64,000 bases of DNA from the NCBI RefSeq assembly GCF_035978755.1, contig NZ_CP108414.1:8432001-8496000 (forward strand). Reading direction: 5' to 3'. This stretch comes from Streptomyces sp. NBC_01298. Lineage in GTDB: Bacteria > Actinomycetota > Actinomycetes > Streptomycetales > Streptomycetaceae. The notes below the pieces were generated by a model, which searched no databases, was not told the DNA's origin, and was given only the letters and a program-made list of their open reading frames with translations. Below, in pieces: positions 9,020-18,290 of the stretch. Position numbers and translations under genes: made by a program. Numbering within the stretch: the first letter of the stretch is position 1; each line of letters begins with the position of its first letter.

Positions 9020-12000
9020 CCGTGACCGACAAGGCCGGGGATCCGGTCAGCGCCGCCACCACCGCGGTCCGCGGCCCACCGACGCGGCGATCGTCGGGAT
9101 GGGCGCGGTGTTCCCGGGCGCCGCGGACCTCGCCGCCTACCGCCGCAACCTCCTGGCCGGCACCGACTGCATCGGCGACGTCCCGCCCGGGCGCTGGGAC
9201 CCCGAGGTGTACTACGACCCGGACGGCGCCAACGGACCTGCCTCGGGCGACCGGTTCTACTGCCGGCGCGGGGGCTTCGTGGACGGGCTCGCCGCCTTCG
9301 ACCCGACCCGGTTCGGCATCATGCCGGCCACCGTGGAAGGCGCCGAACCGGACCAGATGCTCGCCCTGCACGCCACGGCCGAGGCCATCGCCGACGCGGG
9401 CGGCGAGGGCCGCCTGCCGGCCGACCGCTCGCGGATCGGGATCGTGCTGGGGCGCGGCGGGTTCATGGGCGTGGCCACCGCCCGGCTCGATCAACGCGTC
9501 CGCACCGCGCACCAGTTGGCGCAGACCCTGCGTGAACTCGCGCCCGACCTCGGCGAGCGGCGGATCGCCGCGGTGCGGTCCGCCTTCCAGGAGGCCCTGG
9601 GCCCCGAACGCCCCGACGCGTCGATCGGCCTCGTACCGAGCTTCACAGCCGCCCGGACCGCCAACCGGCTCGACTTCCACGGACCGGCCTACACCCTGGA
9701 CGCGGCCTGCGCCTCCTCCCTGCTGGCGGTGGACCAGGCGGTGGGGCTGCTGGCCGGCGGGCGCTGTGACGCGGTGGTCGCCGGGGCCGTGCACCACTGC
9801 CACATCGCCACCCTGTGGAGCGTGTTCACGCAGCTGCGCGCCCTGAGCCCCAGCGAGCGGATCAGGCCCTTCGACCGGCGCGCCGACGGAACCCTGCTGT
9901 CCGAGGGCACCGGAGTGGTGCTGCTGAAGCGGCTGGCCGACGCGGAGCGGGACGGCGACCGGATCTACGCGGTGATCCGCGGCACCGGAGTCGCCGGGGA
10001 CGGCAGGGCGGCGAGCCTGATGAGCCCGCTGGTCGCGGGCCAGGTACGGGCGCTGGAACGGGCCTGGCGGGAGGCGGGTCTCGACCCCCGGGCGCCCGGT
10101 GCTCTGGGGCTGCTGGAGGCCCACGGCACCGGGACCCCGGTGGGGGACACGGCCGAACTGGACACCCTGGCCCGGGTGTTCGGACCGTACGCGGGCGGCG
10201 GCGACGACGGCGCCGGCGGGGACCGCCCCGCCGGTGACGAGTCCGGCGCCGCCAACGGCCTCGATGCCGGGAACGCCATCGGCTTCGGCTCCGTGAAGTC
10301 CATGCTCGGCCACACCATGCAGGCCTCCGGCATGGCCGGACTGATCAAGGCCGCGCTCGCGGTCTACGAGGGGGTGCTGCCGCCGACCCTGCACCTGGAG
10401 GAGCCGCACCCCGGCCTGGCCCGGACCCGGATGCGGCCGGTGACGGCGGCCCGGCCCTGGGAACGCGGGCCGGCCCCGCGCCGGGCCGGGGTCAACGCCT
10501 TCGGCTTCGGCGGCATCAACGCGCACGTGGTGCTGGAGGAGGCCCCGGACGCCGCGCGACGGACCGCACCCCCGGGCCGTACGACACCCGCGCGACCGGC
10601 CGCGCCCGTACGCCGGTTCCTGCCCCTGGGCGGACCGGCCGCACCCGTGGGGGCGCCCGCACGCGAGGAGGTGCTGCTCCTCGCGGCCTCGGACCCGGCC
10701 GAACTGTCGGCCCGCCTGTCGTCCGTCTCCGTCTCCGGCTCCTCGGTGTCCGTCTCCGACCCCGGCCACGGCTCCCCGGTGTCCGGCGGTGACGGGCCCT
10801 GCCGGCTCGCCGTCGTCGGCCCCACGCCCCAGCGGCTCGCGCTGGCCGCGAAGGCGGTGGCGCGGGGCCGCGCCTGGCGGGGGCGCGGGGAGGTCTGGTT
10901 CACGCCCGAACCGCTGGGCGGCCGGCTGGCGTTCCTGTTCCCGGGCCTGGAGCCGGATTTCGCCCCGGCGCTGGACGACGTCGCGGACCGGCTCGGCCTG
11001 GAGCGGCCCCGCCTGACCCGGGGCGAGGAGCTCACGGAGCGGGCGCTCGACGCCATCGCGACGGGCCGGTTCCTCGCCCGGGCGCTGCCCGAACTCGGCA
11101 TCCGTGCCGAGGTGCTGGCGGGCCACAGCCTGGGGGAGTGGGCGGCGATGGTGACCGCCGGGATGTACCGGCAGGACGCGGCCGACACCTTCCTGGACTC
11201 GCTGCGACCCGGGTCGGTGAAGGTGCCGGACCTGGTCTACGCGGCGCTTGGATGCGGGACCCGCCGGGCGGAGGCCGCGCTGCACGGACTGGACGGGGTG
11301 GCGGTCAGCCACGACAACTGCCCCCACCAGTCGGTGATCTGCGGCGGTCCGGCCGAAGTGGCCACGGCACTGCGACGGTTGAAGACCGAGGGCGTCCTCG
11401 GCCAGGAACTCCCCTTCCGTTCCGGCTTCCACACCCCCATGTGGGAGCCCTACCTGGGCCAGGTCCGAGCGGCCTTCGCCCGACTGCCGCTCCAGCCCGG
11501 CACCTTGCCCCTCTGGTCGGCGACCACCTGCGCGCCGTTCCCCCCGGAGCCCGAAGCGGTGCGCGAGCTCGTCGTCCGCCATCTGCTGGAGCCGGTCCGC
11601 TTCCGCGAGCTGACCCTCCGGCTGTACGAGGACGCCGGCGTCCGCGGCTTCGTCACCCTCGGCCCGGGCAGCCTGCCGGGCTTCGTCGAGGACACCCTGC
11701 GCGATCGCCCCCACCTCTCGGTGGCGGCCTCCTCGCCCCGGCTCACCGGCCTCGCCGCCCTGCGGCGGACCTGCGCCGCCCTGTGGACCGAGGGGCACGC
11801 CCCGCGCTGGGACCGGCTGGCCCCCCACGGGACGGCAGACCCCGGCCCGGCAGCCGACGTACGGCCGGCGGCGCCCGCGGCCGGGCGCGGCGTGCTCCTG
11901 GACCTCGGCTCGCCGCTGGTCCGCCTCGGCGAGGCCGCACGCGCCACCCTCGCGGGACTCCTGCCACAGGCCACCACCCAGGCGACCGCTCCCGGCACCC

Positions 12001-13814
12001 CGGCCGCCCGCACCGTGCCAGACCCAGTGGCCGCGGAGCCCCGGCCGGTCCTGCTCTCTGCCCTGGACGCGGCCCCGGCCGGAGGAAACACCGACGCGCA
12101 GCCGACCGCCCCGCAGCCGACCGCCCCGCAACCAACCGCCCCACAGCCGACCGGCATCCAGCCCGGCCCCGGCACCCACACGCTGCGCCTCTCCCTCGCC
12201 ACGCTGCCCTACGTGCGCGACCACTGCGTCTACCTGCAGCCCGAGGGGTGGCCGCAGGACTCCGACCGGTTCCCCGTCGTCCCCATGACGACCATGCTGG
12301 AGCTGGCGGCCGAAGCCGCCCTGCGGGACGCGCCGCCCGGCCTGGCCGTCATCGGCTACGACCGCGTACGGGCCCTGCGCTGGCTCCCCGTGGAACCGGC
12401 CCTCGACGTGGAGGTCACCGTACGGCCCGCCGGGCCGGGCCGCGTGCGCGTCACCCTCGGGGAGTACGCGGACGTGAGCGTGCTGCTCGGCGAGAGGTAC
12501 GAGCCCCTGCCGGGCCCCGACCCCACCCCGCTGAGCGAGCCGCGGCCGGCCCCGGTCAGCGCCGAGGCCCTCTACCGGGACCGGTGGATGTTCCACGGCC
12601 CCCGCTTCGCCGGGGTGCACGAGGTGCGGGCCGTCGGCGCGGACGGCATCCGCGGGGTGCTGCGGGCACTGCCCGACCCGGGCGCGCTGCTCGACGCCGC
12701 CGGGCAGCTCTTCGGGCACTGGATGCAGCTGAGGCTCCCCGTGGACCGGCTGGTGTTCCCGGCCACCGTGGACGCCATCCGCTTCTCGGGGCCGCCGCCC
12801 TCCCCGTACGAGCTCGTCGGGGCGACGGCCAGGATCCGGGAGGTCCGCGATGTCACCGTGCGCGGTGATGTGGAGCTGCTGCGTGCCGACGGCCGGGTCT
12901 GGGCCCGGATCGACGGCTGGACGTACCGGCGTTTCGGCGCCGACGAGCGGGTCTGGCCGATGAAGTTCACCCCGGAGGTCTGCGGCATCGGCGAACCCCG
13001 CCCCGGGGGCTGGTGCCTGGCCCGCCGTCGCTGGACCGACCCCGCCTCGCAGGAGCTGGTCATGCGCCGCTACCTCGGCGCCGCCGAGCGCGCGGCCTAC
13101 GAGCGGCTGGCGCCGCGCGCCCGGGCGCCCTGGCTGCTGGGCCGGATCGCGGCGAAGGACGCCCTGCGCCACCTGCTCTGGGACGGCGGAGCCGGGCCGG
13201 TCTTCCCGGCCGAGGTGCCCATCGGCAACGACCCGGCGGGGCGGCCCTTCGCCGGGGGAGAGCTGGCCGGCGGGTTCCACCTGACGATCGCCCACAAGGA
13301 CCGGATCGCGGTCGCCCTGGCCCACCCCGGACTGCCGGTCGGCATCGACGTGGAACAGGTGACCACCGACCCGGACGCGCTCATCCGCATCGCCCTGGCG
13401 CCGGGCGAACTGGGCCTCGCCGAGCGGCTGGCGGCCCGGGAGGGCGCCGGCCTGCCGGCCGCGCTCACCGCACTCTGGTGCGCCAAGGAGGCGGCCGCCA
13501 AGGCCGCCGGAACCGGACTCGGAGGCCGCCCGCGCGACTGGCGGACCACCGGCGACCCGGGCTCCGGCGAACTGTGCGTGCTCTCCCCGGACGGGCACCC
13601 GTACCCCGTCCGCTTCACCCTTCTCGCGGACGCGCCACTCGACGACCCCGGCCACCTCGGCCAGCCAGGCCACCCCGGCCAGCCAAGCCACCTCGGCCGG
13701 CCGGGCACCCAGAGCCACCACCCCGTCCACGTCGTCGCCTGGACCGACCGTTCCGTGCCCCTCTCCCCGTCCCCCGTCCCCTCCCACCTCACGGAGACCA
13801 GTCATGGCAGCTGA
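9003..13814 (+). CDS. Second synthase subunit: KS-AT-like-DH-phosphopantetheinyl transferase
   Basis: This 1603-residue subunit overlaps the upstream gene by 17 nt (GTG 9003; GTG 9012 is an alternative). A complete ketosynthase covers about 28-514 with Cys236 in DAACASS, His374 and His437. An acyltransferase-like domain covers about 640-930 with Ser709 in GHSLGE, but the usual FPGQGS reads FPGLEPDF. A double-hotdog dehydratase spans about 1058-1310 with candidate His1074 and Asp1231 (LDAAGQ). An Sfp-type phosphopantetheinyl transferase is fused at about 1345-1560 (GIDVEQV near 1447; WCAKEAAAK near 1493). The fused transferase would activate the ACPs of the cluster, as PfaE does for PUFA synthases. 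Dehydratase plus the partner's ketoreductase and barrels would give an iteratively reduced chain. The Ser/Thr/Gly-rich linkers (10680-10790, 12085-12160) are low complexity. Confidence 0.92.
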   Translation: MSGVPDRDRQGRGSGQRRHHRGPRPTDAAIVGMGAVFPGAADLAAYRRNLLAGTDCIGDVPPGRWDPEVYYDPDGANGPASGDRFYCRRGGFVDGLAAFDPTRFGIMPATVEGAEPDQMLALHATAEAIADAGGEGRLPADRSRIGIVLGRGGFMGVATARLDQRVRTAHQLAQTLRELAPDLGERRIAAVRSAFQEALGPERPDASIGLVPSFTAARTANRLDFHGPAYTLDAACASSLLAVDQAVGLLAGGRCDAVVAGAVHHCHIATLWSVFTQLRALSPSERIRPFDRRADGTLLSEGTGVVLLKRLADAERDGDRIYAVIRGTGVAGDGRAASLMSPLVAGQVRALERAWREAGLDPRAPGALGLLEAHGTGTPVGDTAELDTLARVFGPYAGGGDDGAGGDRPAGDESGAANGLDAGNAIGFGSVKSMLGHTMQASGMAGLIKAALAVYEGVLPPTLHLEEPHPGLARTRMRPVTAARPWERGPAPRRAGVNAFGFGGINAHVVLEEAPDAARRTAPPGRTTPARPAAPVRRFLPLGGPAAPVGAPAREEVLLLAASDPAELSARLSSVSVSGSSVSVSDPGHGSPVSGGDGPCRLAVVGPTPQRLALAAKAVARGRAWRGRGEVWFTPEPLGGRLAFLFPGLEPDFAPALDDVADRLGLERPRLTRGEELTERALDAIATGRFLARALPELGIRAEVLAGHSLGEWAAMVTAGMYRQDAADTFLDSLRPGSVKVPDLVYAALGCGTRRAEAALHGLDGVAVSHDNCPHQSVICGGPAEVATALRRLKTEGVLGQELPFRSGFHTPMWEPYLGQVRAAFARLPLQPGTLPLWSATTCAPFPPEPEAVRELVVRHLLEPVRFRELTLRLYEDAGVRGFVTLGPGSLPGFVEDTLRDRPHLSVAASSPRLTGLAALRRTCAALWTEGHAPRWDRLAPHGTADPGPAADVRPAAPAAGRGVLLDLGSPLVRLGEAARATLAGLLPQATTQATAPGTPAARTVPDPVAAEPRPVLLSALDAAPAGGNTDAQPTAPQPTAPQPTAPQPTGIQPGPGTHTLRLSLATLPYVRDHCVYLQPEGWPQDSDRFPVVPMTTMLELAAEAALRDAPPGLAVIGYDRVRALRWLPVEPALDVEVTVRPAGPGRVRVTLGEYADVSVLLGERYEPLPGPDPTPLSEPRPAPVSAEALYRDRWMFHGPRFAGVHEVRAVGADGIRGVLRALPDPGALLDAAGQLFGHWMQLRLPVDRLVFPATVDAIRFSGPPPSPYELVGATARIREVRDVTVRGDVELLRADGRVWARIDGWTYRRFGADERVWPMKFTPEVCGIGEPRPGGWCLARRRWTDPASQELVMRRYLGAAERAAYERLAPRARAPWLLGRIAAKDALRHLLWDGGAGPVFPAEVPIGNDPAGRPFAGGELAGGFHLTIAHKDRIAVALAHPGLPVGIDVEQVTTDPDALIRIALAPGELGLAERLAAREGAGLPAALTALWCAKEAAAKAAGTGLGGRPRDWRTTGDPGSGELCVLSPDGHPYPVRFTLLADAPLDDPGHLGQPGHPGQPSHLGRPGTQSHHPVHVVAWTDRSVPLSPSPVPSHLTETSHGS

Positions 13815-14214
13815 CATCCTCGCCGAGATCACCGGCATGCTCGTGGAGATCGTCGGTGACGAGCACCTCCTCGCGGACGAGGTCACGATGAAGACGACGT
13901 TCAACGAGGACCTCGCCCTGGAGAGCATCGAGTTCGTGGCCCTGGCCGAACTCCTGCACCACCGCTACGGCGCCGAAGTCGACCTGATGGGCTTCCTGTC
14001 CGAGAAGGACATGGACGGCATCCTGGCCATGTCCGTGGGCGAACTCGTCACGCACATCGGCCGGATCACGCACGCCTCCCTCGCGCACGCCTCCCACGCC
14101 TCCCCCGCGCACGCCTCCCCCGCGCACGCCTCCCTCGCCCACGCCTCCCTCGCCCACGCGCCCCTGGCCCGCGCCTCGGCGGGATCCGCCGCCGCACCCG
14201 GATCGGACGGCTGA
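13804..14214 (+). CDS. Discrete acyl carrier protein with a histidine/alanine repeat tail
   Basis: The first 85 or so residues are a normal acyl carrier protein: acidic, helical, with attachment Ser41 in LALESIEFV and LMGFLSEKDMDG in the third-helix region. From about residue 90 the sequence becomes a repeat of five-residue units such as HASLA and HASPA, encoded by 15-bp DNA repeats; this tail is not a carrier-protein feature. The start ATG overlaps the upstream stop by 11 nt with GGAGA nearby. It probably carries the chain between the two synthase subunits or to the downstream hydrolase, and should be phosphopantetheinylated by the transferase domain encoded just upstream. Confidence 0.9.
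   Translation: MAADILAEITGMLVEIVGDEHLLADEVTMKTTFNEDLALESIEFVALAELLHHRYGAEVDLMGFLSEKDMDGILAMSVGELVTHIGRITHASLAHASHASPAHASPAHASLAHASLAHAPLARASAGSAAAPGSDG
14072..14166 (+). repeat. 15-bp coding repeat in the ACP tail
   Basis: Imperfect 15-base units (such as cacgcctcccccgcg and cacgcctccctcgcc) repeat about six times and encode the HASLA/HASPA tail of the carrier protein. Confidence 0.85.
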
Positions 14215-14221
14215 TCCCGCC

Positions 14222-15151
14222 ATGGCCTTCGTTCCCGCGGGCGACGTCCGCTTCCACGTCCAACGGCTCCCGGCCACCGCGCCCGCGGCCGGCCCCGACG
14301 CGGCCGACCGCCCCGTGGTGGTGTTCCTGCACGGGCTGGTCGTCGACAACCTGTCCTCCTTCTACTGCCCCCTGGCCGTCCCGGTGGCCCGGGCCGGGCA
14401 CGAGGTGGTCCTCTACGATCTGCGCGGCCACGGCCGTACCGAGCGCCCCGCCACCGGCTACGACAGCCGCACCGCCGTACGGGACCTCTTCGCCCTGCTC
14501 GGCGCGCTCGGCCTCGGGCGCCGCCCGGTGCACCTCGTCGGCAACAGCTACGGCGGCACCCTGGCGCTGCACGCGGCCCTCGCCCGGCCCGACCTGGTCG
14601 CCGGGCTCACCCTGCTCGAACCCCCGCTCAGCGGGGCCTGGGTGGACAACATGGTGGACACCCTGTCGGCGGCCGCACTCGGCTTGGAGGGCAGCGCCGT
14701 ACCCGCCGAACTGCTCGCGCTGCGGCTGCGCAAGGCGGCCAACCTCACGGCGATCGCCGACGACCTGCTCAACCGCACGACCCTGATCGACGACGTCGCG
14801 GCGAGCCGCACCTTCACCCCGGCTGACTACGCGGGACTGCGCTGCCCCGTCCTGATCGTCTGCGGCGAGCACTCCGAACTGGTCCCGGGAGCAGTGGAAC
14901 TGGCCCGCCACGCCCCGCACGTGACCGCGGTCGAGATCCTGCCGGGCCTCGGGCACGACGTGCTCAAGGAGAGCAGCGGAGCGCTGCGAGCGGCCGTACT
15001 CGCCCACCTCGAGGCGACGGCCACGGCGGGGGCGGGGGCGGGGGAGCACACGGCGACGACGGCGACGACGGCAGCGACGACGGCGGCGACGACGACGGCA
15101 GCGACGGCACCCGCACGGTCGCGGTCGCGGGCGGGGGCGCTGGTCCGATGA
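14222..15151 (+). CDS. Alpha/beta-hydrolase
   Basis: A 309-residue alpha/beta-hydrolase. The oxyanion region is FLHGLVVDN, the nucleophile elbow is GNSYGG with Ser109, and a C-terminal GLGHDVL supplies the likely catalytic His; the acid is probably near CGEHSELVPG. The last 40 or so residues are an Ala/Thr repeat followed by Arg/Ser, encoded by an expanded GAC/GGC-type stretch, and look disordered. It lies seven bases after the ACP gene and overlaps the next gene by four (ATGA). In this context it may release or edit the chain as a thioesterase, or act as an acyltransferase; family membership alone does not settle the substrate. Confidence 0.88.
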   Translation: MAFVPAGDVRFHVQRLPATAPAAGPDAADRPVVVFLHGLVVDNLSSFYCPLAVPVARAGHEVVLYDLRGHGRTERPATGYDSRTAVRDLFALLGALGLGRRPVHLVGNSYGGTLALHAALARPDLVAGLTLLEPPLSGAWVDNMVDTLSAAALGLEGSAVPAELLALRLRKAANLTAIADDLLNRTTLIDDVAASRTFTPADYAGLRCPVLIVCGEHSELVPGAVELARHAPHVTAVEILPGLGHDVLKESSGALRAAVLAHLEATATAGAGAGEHTATTATTAATTAATTTAATAPARSRSRAGALVR

Positions 15152-16323
15152 GGGTGCTCTTCACGGTGCCGCCGCTGGCGGGACACGTCAACCCGACCGT
15201 GGCGGTCGGCGGCGAACTGGCCGCCCGCGGCCACGAAGTCGCCTGGACCGGTCCGCCGGGGGCACTGTCACGGCTGCTGCCCGATCACGCCCGGATCCTC
15301 TCGTCGGGCGCCGAAGCGGGCGGCGACTACGCCCTGCTCCACGCCCGCTGGCGCGATCTGCGCGGGGTCGGGGCACTGCGGTTCCTCTGGGAGGAGGCGC
15401 TGGTCCCCCTGGCCAGGGGGATGCTCCCCGGCGTGGTCCGGGCCGTCGGCGCCTTCCGGCCGGACCTGATCGTCGCCGATCAGCAGGCCCTGGCAGGTCC
15501 GGTGGCCGCGCGGGCGCTCGGGGTTCCCTGGGTGACCTCCGCCAGCACCTCGGCCGAACTCACCCTCCCCTTCGCGGACTTCCCGAAGGTCGGCGAGTGG
15601 GTGGCCGCGCAGATCGCCGGGCTGCTGGCGGAGTGCGGGGCCGACCCCGAGCCGACGGGCAAGCCGTGGGACCCGCGGTTCTCGGAGCGGCTGGTCCTGG
15701 TCTTCTCCAGCCGCGAACTGGTCGGAGGAGAGCGGGAGTTCCCGCCGCACTACGCCTTCGTCGGGCCGGCCTTCGGGGCCCGCCCGCCCGCTCCCGGATT
15801 CCCCTGGCAGCAGCTGGATCCGGAGCGGCGACGGGTGCTCGTCTCGCTGGGAACCCTCAACCAGGAGGCCGGGGGCCGGTTCTACGGGGCGGTGCTCGGC
15901 GCCGCCGAACGACTCGACAAGGAAGTGCAGTTGATCCTGGCGGCCCCCGCCCCACTGGTCGGATCGGTCCCCGGCAACGTGCTGCTGCGCGACAGCGTCC
16001 CGCAGCTGGAGCTGCTCCCACACCTGGACGCGGTCGTCTGCCACGCCGGCCACAACACCGTCTGCGAGGCCCTCGCGCACGGCCTGCCCCTGGTGGTCGC
16101 CCCGATCCGCGACGACCAGCCGATCGTCGCCCGGCAAGTGGTGGAGGCCGGAGCCGGGGTCCGGGTGCGGTTCGGCAGGACCAGGGCCGAGGAACTGCGC
16201 GACGCGCTGACCGCCGTACTGGACGAACCCGGCCACCGCCGGGGCGCCCGGCGGATCCAGGCCTCATTCGCCGCGGCCGGCGGGGCCGCCGCCGCGGCCG
16301 ACCGGTTGGAGGAACTCCTGTGA
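15148..16323 (+). CDS. GT1-family (MGT-like) glycosyltransferase
   Basis: A 391-residue GT-B glycosyltransferase of the macrolide/UDP-glucuronosyl type. The N-terminus MRVLFTVPPLAGHVNP is the acceptor-side first strand and loop. The C-terminal nucleotide-sugar signature reads HAGHNTVCEALAHG followed by PIRDDQP, typical of GT1 enzymes that use UDP- or dTDP-sugars. The start overlaps the hydrolase stop by four bases (ATGA) and its own stop overlaps the next start (GTGA), so it is translationally coupled. Its presence is the main reason to expect a glycosylated product from the synthase. The sugar donor cannot be read from the sequence. Confidence 0.9.
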   Translation: MRVLFTVPPLAGHVNPTVAVGGELAARGHEVAWTGPPGALSRLLPDHARILSSGAEAGGDYALLHARWRDLRGVGALRFLWEEALVPLARGMLPGVVRAVGAFRPDLIVADQQALAGPVAARALGVPWVTSASTSAELTLPFADFPKVGEWVAAQIAGLLAECGADPEPTGKPWDPRFSERLVLVFSSRELVGGEREFPPHYAFVGPAFGARPPAPGFPWQQLDPERRRVLVSLGTLNQEAGGRFYGAVLGAAERLDKEVQLILAAPAPLVGSVPGNVLLRDSVPQLELLPHLDAVVCHAGHNTVCEALAHGLPLVVAPIRDDQPIVARQVVEAGAGVRVRFGRTRAEELRDALTAVLDEPGHRRGARRIQASFAAAGGAAAAADRLEELL

Positions 16324-18290
16324 CGCCCACCCCGCCCCCTGCCCCCGCCCGGATCCGCCGTGCCGCGCCCCTGCTCCCGCCCGGCGTCCGGTGGACGTCC
16401 GTCCTGTTGCTCGCCGCCCTCGGCGCGGGCACCGTGCGTGCCGCCCGCCGGCTGCGGGCCGTCCCGGTGCTGCCCATGGCCGCGTCCACGGAGGCCGGAG
16501 TACCGCGCGCCGCCGGGTGGCGGCTGCTCACCGCGGGCGGAGTGGAGCCCGACACGGCCACCTTTCTCGCGGCCCGCGCGCACGCCGACCGGGAGGGACT
16601 GCGGGTACTGGACCTGCTGCCCGGGGACCTGCCCACCGAGCGGCTGCTCGGCCTGCTGCGCCTGGTCGACCCGGCCGGCTACCGACAGGACCGGCTCGGC
16701 GAGGGGCGCGGGGCCGGCTTCGCCGTGCTCGTCGCCGAGGAGGTGCTCGCCCGGGCCGGGGTGGACCCGGCGGGCCCGGACACCACTCCGGCGGACCTCA
16801 TGGCGCTGATCCGGTGCGTGAAGGAGTACGCCGCCGACGCCACCGGACTGGCCATCGCGCCCACCCTGAGCTGCGGACCGCTCGCCGCCGGGCGCGGTGC
16901 GGCGCGGGCGGCCGAACTGCGGGCCCAGGGACTGCCGCCCGGGGCGCTCGCCGCCGCGCAGCTCGCCGGGCTGGGCCTGCTGGCCGGGGTCGCCGCACGC
17001 CAGGGCCGGTGGGGGGCCGCCGCGGCCGGGCTGTACTGGATCCAGCCCTACCTGGCCCTCGGCCGGCCCGGCACACCCCTGCGCCCCGGCGACCTCGCCC
17101 GGGCCACGGCCGCCCGGCCGGTCCGGTCCCTCGGCGCGGCCCTGCGTACGGCCGCCGCGACGGCCCGTACCCCGCGCCCTGAGGCCGACCTGCCCGCGAA
17201 CGGCCGGTCCGGCGCCGCGGAGACGGAGCAGGCCGCCGTCCGGGCCGAGGGGCTCCGCACCGAGTCCGCCCAGGCGTACCGGGCCGAACTGGCCGCCGGG
17301 ACCGACCGGTTCCTCGAACCGCGCCGCCCGGACTGCCCCTGGTGCGGGTCCCCGAGGCTCACCGTCCGGGTCCGGGTGCCCGACCTGCTCCAGGGCAAGC
17401 CGGGCAGGTTCACCCTGGAACAGTGCGGAGCCTGCGGGCACGTCTTCCAGAACCCCCGACTGTCCCCGGAGGGGCTGGAGTTCTACTACCGGGACTTCTA
17501 CGACGGCCGCGGCGGCGAGGGCGCGGCCACCGTCTTCGGCCGGCTCGGCGCCGCCTACCGCGGCCGGGCCGAGATGCTTCGCCCCCACACCGAGCCCGTG
17601 TCCTGGCTCGACGTCGGCACCGGCCACGGCCACTTCTGCAACGCGGCCCGGGCCGTCTGGCCCGACACCCGCTTCGACGGGCTGGACATGGGCGACGGGG
17701 TCCGCGAGGCCGAGCGGCGCGGCTGGGTGGAGACCGGATACCAGGGCCAGTTCCCGGAGTTCGCGGTGAAACTCGCCGGCCAGTACGAGGTGGTCAGCAT
17801 GTACCACTACCTGGAGCACACCCGGGACCCGCTCGCGGAGCTGGACACGGCCGCGGCGGTCCTCGCCCCCGGCGGCTACCTCACCATCGAACTCCCCGAC
17901 CCCGACTCCCGGATGGCCCGGCTGCTCGGACCGGCCTGGCTGCCCTGGTTCCAGCCGCAGCACCAGCACCTGATCCCCTCCGCGAACCTGCGCGAGGCAC
18001 TGGCCGACCGGGGCTTCACCGTCCTCGCCGAAGAACACGGGGCCGCCCACCAGGGCAACGACTTCTTCGGCGCGGTGGCCCTGACCGCGACCCGGCTGGC
18101 CCCGGACCCGGACCGGCCCTGGGGGCCCCCGGCCACCACCGCCCGGCGCGCCCTCGCCGGAGCCGTACGGGTGGCCGCACTGCCCTGCTTCGCCGCCGCG
18201 GCGGTGCTCGACGGGCTGCGCACCGCCGCGGCCCGGCGCATGGACGGCGGCAACGCCTACCGGATGCTGGCCCGCAAGGACCAGCCGTGA
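16320..18290 (+). CDS. Zinc-ribbon SAM-dependent methyltransferase with unknown N-terminal half
   Basis: A 656-residue protein starting at the GTG that overlaps the glycosyltransferase stop (GTGA). Residues 1-330 begin with a hydrophobic segment (about 20-45), contain other hydrophobic patches, and match no family I can name; a degenerate glycosyltransferase-like fold is possible. From 339 there is a zinc ribbon, Cys339-Cys342 and Cys369-Cys372, then a class I methyltransferase with motif I WLDVGTGHGHFCN at about 429-441 and MYHYLEH, the pattern seen in sugar/lipid-modifying methyltransferases. A final hydrophobic helix lies near 615. It probably methylates the sugar or the acyl chain and may be membrane-associated. 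Confidence 0.82.
   Translation: MTPTPPPAPARIRRAAPLLPPGVRWTSVLLLAALGAGTVRAARRLRAVPVLPMAASTEAGVPRAAGWRLLTAGGVEPDTATFLAARAHADREGLRVLDLLPGDLPTERLLGLLRLVDPAGYRQDRLGEGRGAGFAVLVAEEVLARAGVDPAGPDTTPADLMALIRCVKEYAADATGLAIAPTLSCGPLAAGRGAARAAELRAQGLPPGALAAAQLAGLGLLAGVAARQGRWGAAAAGLYWIQPYLALGRPGTPLRPGDLARATAARPVRSLGAALRTAAATARTPRPEADLPANGRSGAAETEQAAVRAEGLRTESAQAYRAELAAGTDRFLEPRRPDCPWCGSPRLTVRVRVPDLLQGKPGRFTLEQCGACGHVFQNPRLSPEGLEFYYRDFYDGRGGEGAATVFGRLGAAYRGRAEMLRPHTEPVSWLDVGTGHGHFCNAARAVWPDTRFDGLDMGDGVREAERRGWVETGYQGQFPEFAVKLAGQYEVVSMYHYLEHTRDPLAELDTAAAVLAPGGYLTIELPDPDSRMARLLGPAWLPWFQPQHQHLIPSANLREALADRGFTVLAEEHGAAHQGNDFFGAVALTATRLAPDPDRPWGPPATTARRALAGAVRVAALPCFAAAAVLDGLRTAAARRMDGGNAYRMLARKDQP

Noticed and set aside
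8904..13928. 1674-residue open frame on the minus strand opposite the second synthase gene
   Set aside because: Same reason; composition is low-complexity and the plus strand carries intact KS, DH and PPTase motifs.
176..14214. Enediyne PKS
   Set aside because: The KS-AT-ACP-KR-DH-PPTase content is similar, but it is split in two with two ketosynthases and an N-terminal reductase barrel, and none of the conserved enediyne cassette genes follows.
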